The notes below the pieces were generated by a model. That model was not told where the DNA came from. It was given only the letters and a program-made list of their open reading frames with translations, and searched no databases. Positions 30,893 through 36,962 of a stretch of DNA of 39,389 nt are shown in pieces. The translations under genes and the position numbers were made by a program. This stretch comes from a candidate division WOR-3 bacterium (GTDB lineage Bacteria; SDB-A). Position 1 is the first letter of the stretch; each line of letters starts with the position of its first letter. Location of the stretch: assembly GCA_016926475.1 (NCBI GenBank), contig JAFGON010000050.1, positions 1-39,389 of the forward strand. The letters are read 5' to 3'.

Positions 30893-32544
30893 AAAAAACA
30901 ATTTTTCTTGTTTTGTTGCCGGTTTTAATAGGGTGTAGAAATGAAGTCGTTTTGGTTAGAATAGACGGCGAACCCGCTTTATCTCAAAGCGACATACCCG
31001 AATACGCCTTTTATCTTCCGGAAGATTCTTTCTTCTATTTACTCGATTCCATGACTGAAGCAAAACTCATCCTTCTGGCAGCTGAGGAAGAGAATTTTCC
31101 GCAACTGATTAACTCCGACATCGAAGACCTGAAAAGAATTCTAATTATCGATTCGCTCTGGGATTCAATCCAAGACAGCCTCTTGGCGGAGCATGATTCT
31201 CTCGCCTACAAATACTGGGAATGGTCCCAGATTTTGGTCAGGACTTTTCTCGTCAGGCTTCCTCCCGGAAGGCAAAAGGAAGCTCGCGATATAGCCGATT
31301 CTATTGAGATTTTCATGGGTGATTCTCTGATGTTGAAAAAATACGTGGATGAAGTCTGCGACAGGTACAATTTCAAAGGCTTGTATTTTGGCCCTTCAGG
31401 AGACTTAAGGGATATTTTCCCATACGTGGTCTCTTATAGTCTGGCAGAAGAGTTGGTTGACATGGAAGATATGTCTGTTTCTGAACCCATCGTCACAGAC
31501 ACGGGCATTTTTATTTTGGCGAAAATCAAAAGCATCCCTACAACTGATTTTTACGATTTTGAAGAGGTTAAAGAAAACCTGAAAATGCAGGAAAAATTCA
31601 GGTTTTTAGCCGAACAGAGCAATAGGATGATAGACAAGTTGAGAAGAGAGACAGATATAACTTTCAACGGAGAAATTTTCGACTTGTTTTCAAAATTTCC
31701 GCATTTTGAGAGAGTTTTGGAAGAAGAACCTATTGTTTTACCTGACCTCGACAGTGTTGTTTTCAACCAGTGGATAGCTGTAGCTGGAGAAGACACGGTT
31801 TTTGTGCGCGACATGCTAGACAAAATAAAATCAGGAAGAGTTCTTTACCCCGATCTGTCCGACACTTCATTTCTCCGCTTTTTCCTTATGAGAGATGTGA
31901 TGCCGCCTTATCTTCTGATTCAAGAAGCCCTGAGAAGAGGAATAGCACTTGAAGGAAACCTTGGGTCGAGGTTTGAGAAACTCAGGGATTCTCTAGTTTA
32001 TGAATCGTATATCGCCTCTCATACTGGAATCCAGGCTGATTCACAGGAAGTTTACGCTTATTACCTTTCAAACCCCGGTTATTTTTCCATACCGGAAAGG
32101 CAGGAATTGTTCATAATAGGAACTGCCGATTCTCTTTTCATGGATGAACTTTTGGATTCAGTTTCCCAGGGCGTGCCCTTTGAAACACTGGCGACGAGGT
32201 ATTCTGTTCTTCCGTCAGCTCAAAACGGAGGCGATCTCGGTTACGTGACGAGGGGAAGGTACAGAGAGGAAATTGAAAATTTGATTTTCTCGTTGGAACC
32301 ACAGAGCGTTTCTCATCCGATTTTGCTGGATGGTTATTGGGTGTTGTTCAAGACGGGACTATACAAACCCGATTCTTTGCTGCCTTTCACAAATGTTTTT
32401 GAAAGGTGCAGAAATCTGTACCAATCAGAATTACGTTCTCAAATGACAAGTTTTATATTGGAGACCAAAGGTTTGAAAAACAGGGTTGAAATTGACAGTT
32501 CAGCCCTGAGAAATCTTTTAAGAGGAAAAAAGGAGGAAATATGA
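30889..32544 (+). CDS. Predicted lipoprotein with SurA/parvulin-type peptidyl-prolyl isomerase domain (1 of 4)
   Basis: This is a 551-residue envelope protein. A lipoprotein signal ends in VLIGC with Cys16 as lipidation site and Arg-Asn after it, which does not retain it in the inner membrane under the enteric Lol rule. The SurA-like helical N-domain spans about 20-150. A poorly conserved parvulin-like region lies at about 130-230. A clearer PpiC/parvulin domain is at 380-490 (YYLSNPGYFSIPERQELFII, VPFETLATRYS, NGGDLGYVTRGRY, LEPQSVSHPILLDGYWVLFK). It probably helps fold or escort outer-membrane proteins. The ATG lies in the ATGA overlap with mfd, so it depends on translation of mfd. Isomerase activity is unproven. 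Confidence 0.8.
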   Translation: MKKTIFLVLLPVLIGCRNEVVLVRIDGEPALSQSDIPEYAFYLPEDSFFYLLDSMTEAKLILLAAEEENFPQLINSDIEDLKRILIIDSLWDSIQDSLLAEHDSLAYKYWEWSQILVRTFLVRLPPGRQKEARDIADSIEIFMGDSLMLKKYVDEVCDRYNFKGLYFGPSGDLRDIFPYVVSYSLAEELVDMEDMSVSEPIVTDTGIFILAKIKSIPTTDFYDFEEVKENLKMQEKFRFLAEQSNRMIDKLRRETDITFNGEIFDLFSKFPHFERVLEEEPIVLPDLDSVVFNQWIAVAGEDTVFVRDMLDKIKSGRVLYPDLSDTSFLRFFLMRDVMPPYLLIQEALRRGIALEGNLGSRFEKLRDSLVYESYIASHTGIQADSQEVYAYYLSNPGYFSIPERQELFIIGTADSLFMDELLDSVSQGVPFETLATRYSVLPSAQNGGDLGYVTRGRYREEIENLIFSLEPQSVSHPILLDGYWVLFKTGLYKPDSLLPFTNVFERCRNLYQSELRSQMTSFILETKGLKNRVEIDSSALRNLLRGKKEEI

Positions 32545-34265
32545 AAAAATATCTGACGATCATTTTCATTCCGGTAATATTGATTCTGACTTCCTGCACA
32601 GGAAAACCGAAAGTTATCGACAGGGACACGCTTTTGATATCTATCGGCGACGATAACATGAAAAGAGAGATTGGGATCGTCGAAGTCAGAGCAAATTTCT
32701 TTTCTTACGAAGGTGAATCCCCAGACACAGCAATAATGAGACTCAACCAGGTCGTGGACAACCTCATAGAGACGCATATACTGGGGCTGGGAGCTCAAGC
32801 CGCGGGTATGCTTGATGACAGCACTGCAGTTTACACGATTGAAATGGCTAGAGAAAACAGCGTTTTAGGAGAACTTTACTGGCAGGTAGTCATAAACAGA
32901 GCTGTTGTTGACTCTTTGGAAATTGTCAAGATGTGGGAAGACATGGCTCAGGAAATCTGGTGCAAACACATACTTTTAAACGACAGTACGCTCGCAGACA
33001 GTGTTTACAAAATTCTGGCCGAAAAATGGGAAACTCCAGATAGGGACAGCCTTTTCAACGAAATGGTCCAACTCTATTCTCAAGACCAGGGGACGAAACC
33101 GATAGGAGGAGACCTTGACTATTTCACAAAAGGCAGAATGGTAAAACCTTTCGAAGACGCCGCTTTCGCGATGGCGGACGGTCAGTTGTCGGAACCGGTG
33201 AAAACCGATTTTGGATGGCATTTGATATACCGAATATCCGCCAGGGAAAACATGAGAAGAAGACCTCTTGAAGAATCATACTTGCAGTTGAAAGCCATGA
33301 AGGAACAGGAACTCCAGAGAGAACTGGCCGACAACTACATTGACAGTTTGAAAAATGCTTTCAACGTGCAGGTGCAAGAACCGGGGTTCAGCGTCCTGTT
33401 CAAAAAAATGGAAGCGGGTAGTTCAGCTAACCCGTTTGGCGCTCCTCCGGTAGAATTTTCAGAAGAAGAGAAATCGCTACTGTTTTTAACCTACGGAGAC
33501 GTAGAAGTCACTTTAGGGAATCTCAAAGCCAAACTCGACGAGAGAAAGTGGATACTTCCTTATTTCACCCAGGACACTGTCATGTTCAGAAAGAACTGTG
33601 AAAACATAGTTCTGACTGATATGCTGATGGTAGCGGCGCTGGAATTGAAAATAGACAAACTCCCGGTCGTGGAGAGAAACGTGTATGCTCAAGTTGACAG
33701 AACTTATTCATGGCAGTTTGTCGAAGACTCCATAAAGAAAAATGTAGTAGTGGAAGATCGGGATCTTCTTTCGTATTATGAAAGCAACCCCCAGGAATTT
33801 ACTCTTCCGGAGAGAAGAAGAGCCAGGCTGATAGAGATGACGACCCTCGATTCTCTTCAAAACGCGGTTTTACCGCAGTTGCGTAGAGGTGACACTGTCA
33901 GATTTGACACCCTGGCCAAGCTTAACTCCATTCATTTCTCTTCGAGAAGCGGTGGCAGATTGGGCTTGTTCCCTCGCGGAAGGTACCCAGCTTTTGACTC
34001 TGTCATTTTCTCCATGACCGAAATTGGAAGCATATCCGATCCTTTCGCTGTCGACAGCGGACATTTTTCTGTTGTCATGCTCGAAGAAGTCATACCCGAA
34101 ACCCTTCTTTCTTTTGAAGAGGTAAAAACGAGAATAGACGGAAACTTGAGAATATCAAAAACGGATTCCATCAAATTAATCGTCCTTGAAGACCTAAGGG
34201 CTAAATTTAAAATTGACACGGTTTCGAATTACGAAATGCTTTTAAAACAGATAATCGGTGAATAA
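32541..34265 (+). CDS. Predicted lipoprotein with two parvulin-type peptidyl-prolyl isomerase domains (2 of 4)
   Basis: This 574-residue envelope protein has a lipobox ILTSC with Cys19. An N-terminal SurA-like helical part is followed by one parvulin domain at about 130-235 (EIWCKHILLNDSTLADSVYKIL, YSQDQGTKPIGGDLDYFTKGRMVKPFEDAAFAM, SEPVKTDFGWHLIYRI), which matches the family well. A second domain at about 405-515 (LPERRRARLIEMTTLDSLQN, SSRSGGRLGLFPRGRYPAFDSVIFSM, DPFAVDSGHFSVVMLEE) is also recognisable. It overlaps the previous gene by four bases (ATGA), with GGAGG upstream. It is the strongest parvulin member of the four. Confidence 0.86.
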   Translation: MKKYLTIIFIPVILILTSCTGKPKVIDRDTLLISIGDDNMKREIGIVEVRANFFSYEGESPDTAIMRLNQVVDNLIETHILGLGAQAAGMLDDSTAVYTIEMARENSVLGELYWQVVINRAVVDSLEIVKMWEDMAQEIWCKHILLNDSTLADSVYKILAEKWETPDRDSLFNEMVQLYSQDQGTKPIGGDLDYFTKGRMVKPFEDAAFAMADGQLSEPVKTDFGWHLIYRISARENMRRRPLEESYLQLKAMKEQELQRELADNYIDSLKNAFNVQVQEPGFSVLFKKMEAGSSANPFGAPPVEFSEEEKSLLFLTYGDVEVTLGNLKAKLDERKWILPYFTQDTVMFRKNCENIVLTDMLMVAALELKIDKLPVVERNVYAQVDRTYSWQFVEDSIKKNVVVEDRDLLSYYESNPQEFTLPERRRARLIEMTTLDSLQNAVLPQLRRGDTVRFDTLAKLNSIHFSSRSGGRLGLFPRGRYPAFDSVIFSMTEIGSISDPFAVDSGHFSVVMLEEVIPETLLSFEEVKTRIDGNLRISKTDSIKLIVLEDLRAKFKIDTVSNYEMLLKQIIGE

Positions 34266-34276
34266 AGAGGTGCAAT

Positions 34277-35161
34277 TTGAAAAGGCTAATATATTTGATT
34301 TTGGCTTTGGCTTTTTTGGTTTCATGTTCCAAAGATGACCGGCAAAACATACCTCAAGACACTGTTGACGCAGGGGATATTTCTGCCCGTGGTTTCATAA
34401 TGGACGATGACACTTCGACTCTCATAGCGGTTGTAAACGGGAAAAACGTCAGATACGCCCCTTTTAGATCTTACATGATCAACATGCTCGGCATAGACCC
34501 TGACACCTTTTCGTCTGAAATTGTTTCGAGTGTCCTTCAGACTTGGCTTTCAAGGGAAGCTGTATACGATGTCGGTGTGCAAGAAGGATACGAAAAAGAT
34601 TCAATTTACATATTTATGGAGTTCGACGCCACGAGACAGATCATTTCTCAAATGGTTTTGGAAAGGCTGACGCTCTCGATGCCGGGGGTCAGTGAAAACG
34701 AGATAAGAAGCGCTTACGATAAATGGAAAGAAGAAATAAAATACGAAAAGAAAGTGGTTTTGTACCAATTCTTCAGCGAAACGATGGCTACAATAGCCAG
34801 AGATAAAATCCTTGAAGGAGTCGAAGATACTCTGGTGCCGAACCTGGTAGGACTTGACACTGTTGAAGGGATCAGGAGACTTTATTCCAACATGGAATTG
34901 ATTGAAGAAGCTGTCGCGAATCTGAAATCGGGAGAAGTAAGCGAACCCTTCAGCGTCGGAGATGGTTATTTCGTAGCTAAAGTAATTGAAGAAAAATACA
35001 TTGAATCTCCAATGACGCCTTATGAGCAGATCAGGCCTTACATAATGCTATACCTCACTGAGTTGAACAAATACGACTACCTGAACAGTTTTGTCGACAC
35101 TCTTCTTCAGAACAATGTGACCATTTTCGACGACAGCATTAAGTTGAGGGTGAGTAATTGA
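34277..35161 (+). CDS. Predicted lipoprotein related to SurA/parvulin proteins (3 of 4)
   Basis: This 294-residue protein has a lipobox FLVSC with Cys17 and starts at TTG with AGAGGTG upstream. After a SurA-like helical N-domain (VVNGKNVRYAPFRSYMINMLG, EAVYDVGVQEGYEKDS, MPGVSENEIRSAYDKWKEEIKYEKKVVLYQFF) comes one degenerate parvulin-like region at about 155-240 ending LKSGEVSEPFSVGDGYFVAKVIEEK. The LKSGEVSEPF-x-x-G-x-x-x-x-K pattern is the C-terminal half of a parvulin, but the catalytic front half is weak, so it may be a chaperone without isomerase activity. The gene is separated from the previous stop by 11 bases and overlaps the next by four. Confidence 0.74.
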   Translation: MKRLIYLILALAFLVSCSKDDRQNIPQDTVDAGDISARGFIMDDDTSTLIAVVNGKNVRYAPFRSYMINMLGIDPDTFSSEIVSSVLQTWLSREAVYDVGVQEGYEKDSIYIFMEFDATRQIISQMVLERLTLSMPGVSENEIRSAYDKWKEEIKYEKKVVLYQFFSETMATIARDKILEGVEDTLVPNLVGLDTVEGIRRLYSNMELIEEAVANLKSGEVSEPFSVGDGYFVAKVIEEKYIESPMTPYEQIRPYIMLYLTELNKYDYLNSFVDTLLQNNVTIFDDSIKLRVSN

Positions 35162-36483
35162 AAATATTTTCAACGATCTTCCTGTTTTTTCTGCTCTCGG
35201 CATCTCTTTCGTCCGCAAACGCTGATGAAATTATATCTATCGTAGAGAAAGAAGCCGTGACGAGAACAGAACTTGAGACGTATATGAAAACGTCGATCTT
35301 TTTCATTGGGGGATTTGAACTTCCCAATAAAAGACTCCAGGAAGAATTTGAAAAAGAAAGGTACGAAAATCTTTTAAACATTTATCTTGTACTGAATTCA
35401 GGCGACACCACAGGAATTTTAGACGTGTCGCCTGAAGCTGTAGAAGAAGAATTTATGGTTTTGCTCGGAGATTTGGCTTATGGAATAACCGGTGATTCGA
35501 CAATGGTTGATTCAATAAGCGCGTATTTTTCCCAAGCCGGTATCGACTGGATATTGGCCAAAGAATTATTACGAAAAGAGTTCTATTTCAAAATAGCCGC
35601 TGAAAGGTATGTTTCTTTTTCCCATCCGGATCTTACAAATTTTGATAATTACTGGGTCTCTGAAGATATCCTCCGAGAGCTATACGAAGAAATCAAGGAC
35701 AGCCTCAGCGCCCCTGTTGCATACAGTTTCTCAAGAATCGTCCTCATGACAATCCCGTCTGAAAAATGGCTCATGGAAGTGAACTCCAAAGCGGCGACTA
35801 TCATGCAAGCTCTGAGTTCAGGAGAAGACTTCAGGACTCTCGCTTCCATATACAGCGACGATTCAGAGGGGAGAGCCAACGGAGGATACCTTGGAATAGT
35901 GAAAAGAGGCGAACTAAACCCTGAGGTAGAAAACGCCATTTTTTCAATTGAGACAGGAACAGCCGGTTTTGCTCAAAGCCCGGCGGGTCTGCATGTATTG
36001 TACGTACCCATGAAATGGGCTGACAGTGCAAAAGTCTACGAGATTTTTATTTCTTTGCTTCCCAAAAGAGAAGACACACTTAAAACTCTCGCGGACTTGG
36101 ACGAAGTCATGAAACTTCTTCACGATGGGACTCCTTTTGAAGAAGTCGCGAAAAGGTATTCAAACGACCAATTCACCAAAGACGACGGGGGATTTCTGGA
36201 AAATGTACCAGCTGAGTCTCTCGATGTGTCCTTGAGATCGATTCTCGATATGCTCCAACCCGGTGAATTCACCGAACCGATTCCTTCACCTTTCGGCTTC
36301 ATTGTTTTAAAACTCGAAGGGGTTGTCCTTGGAGAACAGGAGTCATACGAGTCTTTCAAAGACCGTATAAAAGAGATTCACCTTCTCAGGGAAAGACAAA
36401 CCGCGATAGAAAAATGGTTGGAAGAGCTTGAAAACAGCCTCTACGTCTGGCAAAGAGATTCTGTTCTGACAAATGAGAATTGA
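35158..36483 (+). CDS. surA: SurA-like periplasmic parvulin chaperone (4 of 4)
   Basis: This 441-residue protein has a cleavable signal peptide (FSTIFLFFLLSASLSSANA, then DEIISIV) and no lipobox. EIISIVEKEAVTRTELETYM is the usual SurA N-domain start (vd-x-I-v-a-v-V-n-x-x-v-I-t). Two parvulin domains follow: about 185-285 (AYSFSRIVLMTIPSEKWLME, YSDDSEGRANGGYLGIVKRGELNPEVENAIFSI) and about 292-395 (YEIFISLLPKREDTLKTL, YSNDQFTKDDGGFLENVPAES, PGEFTEPIPSPFGFIVLKLEG). SurA carries unfolded outer-membrane proteins through the periplasm. The start is TTG in a TTGA overlap with the preceding stop, with GAGGGTGAG upstream; the length is close to E. coli SurA (428). Confidence 0.9.
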   Translation: MKIFSTIFLFFLLSASLSSANADEIISIVEKEAVTRTELETYMKTSIFFIGGFELPNKRLQEEFEKERYENLLNIYLVLNSGDTTGILDVSPEAVEEEFMVLLGDLAYGITGDSTMVDSISAYFSQAGIDWILAKELLRKEFYFKIAAERYVSFSHPDLTNFDNYWVSEDILRELYEEIKDSLSAPVAYSFSRIVLMTIPSEKWLMEVNSKAATIMQALSSGEDFRTLASIYSDDSEGRANGGYLGIVKRGELNPEVENAIFSIETGTAGFAQSPAGLHVLYVPMKWADSAKVYEIFISLLPKREDTLKTLADLDEVMKLLHDGTPFEEVAKRYSNDQFTKDDGGFLENVPAESLDVSLRSILDMLQPGEFTEPIPSPFGFIVLKLEGVVLGEQESYESFKDRIKEIHLLRERQTAIEKWLEELENSLYVWQRDSVLTNEN

Positions 36484-36727
36484 CGTATTTCTAGACGCTG
36501 TCTGCCTTTTTAAAAGCAGAACGATGTCTTCGAAGGCTTGCCAAGAAGGAATCGTAAAAATCAACGGATCTGGAGCAAAACCTTCAAAAGAAATCAAAGA
36601 AGACGATATCTTGGAAATTCGGAACTTTACAAGCACTAAACGTTTTCGCGTTCTGGCGATACCACAAAAAAACGTCAAAAAATCCGATGTCGGAATGTTT
36701 ATCCAGTTTTTAACGGGTTTGTCATGA
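36473..36727 (+). CDS. S4-domain RNA-binding protein (Hsp15/RqcP-like)
   Basis: This 84-residue protein is a single S4 domain: MRIDVFLDAVCLFKSRTMSSKACQEG, IVKINGSGAKPSKEIKEDDILEI, then a short basic tail with FTSTKRFRVLAIP. Relatives such as Hsp15 and RqcP bind stalled 50S subunits carrying peptidyl-tRNA; the exact target is unknown. Its ATG lies 11 bases inside the end of surA, so translation is coupled. It closes the mfd-parvulin operon and links it to a transcription/translation rescue theme at both ends. Confidence 0.85.
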   Translation: MRIDVFLDAVCLFKSRTMSSKACQEGIVKINGSGAKPSKEIKEDDILEIRNFTSTKRFRVLAIPQKNVKKSDVGMFIQFLTGLS

Positions 36728-36828
36728 AGCTATAATGTCATTTTCCAGAATTGTAACCTGTATCTTTTTTTATTGTCAACCCTCCGTGATTTTCGACCTG
36801 TTTTTGAAAAGTGTCCTGACACGCGTAA

Positions 36829-36858
36829 GTTAAGTCTAAAGCACTTTATAAACTTAAC
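36829..36858 (+). repeat. Inverted repeat in the 36728-36962 intergenic region
   Basis: GTTAAGT (36829-36835) and ACTTAAC (36852-36858) are perfect inverted arms seven bases long around a 16-base spacer. A shorter palindrome GTGTCctGACAC lies just before (36811-36822). They could be operator or weak terminator elements for this 235-base gap. No T-run follows, so a terminator is not clear. Confidence 0.35.
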
Positions 36859-36887
36859 CCCTTAATTTATTTTCCCGAATACAGTAG

Positions 36888-36917
36888 TTGAATTTTTAGC
36901 TTTGGATGTTGTAAAAT
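36888..36917 (+). promoter_or_regulatory. Candidate promoter of the C25 peptidase gene
   Basis: TTGAAT (36888-36893) and TAAAAT (36912-36917) are 18 bases apart. The predicted leader of about 40 bases ends with a strong AGGAGG before ATG 36963. Confidence 0.45.
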
Positions 36918-36962
36918 ACTTGTTAATTTTCTGTTTGTTTTCAAAAACCATCAGGAGGTCAA

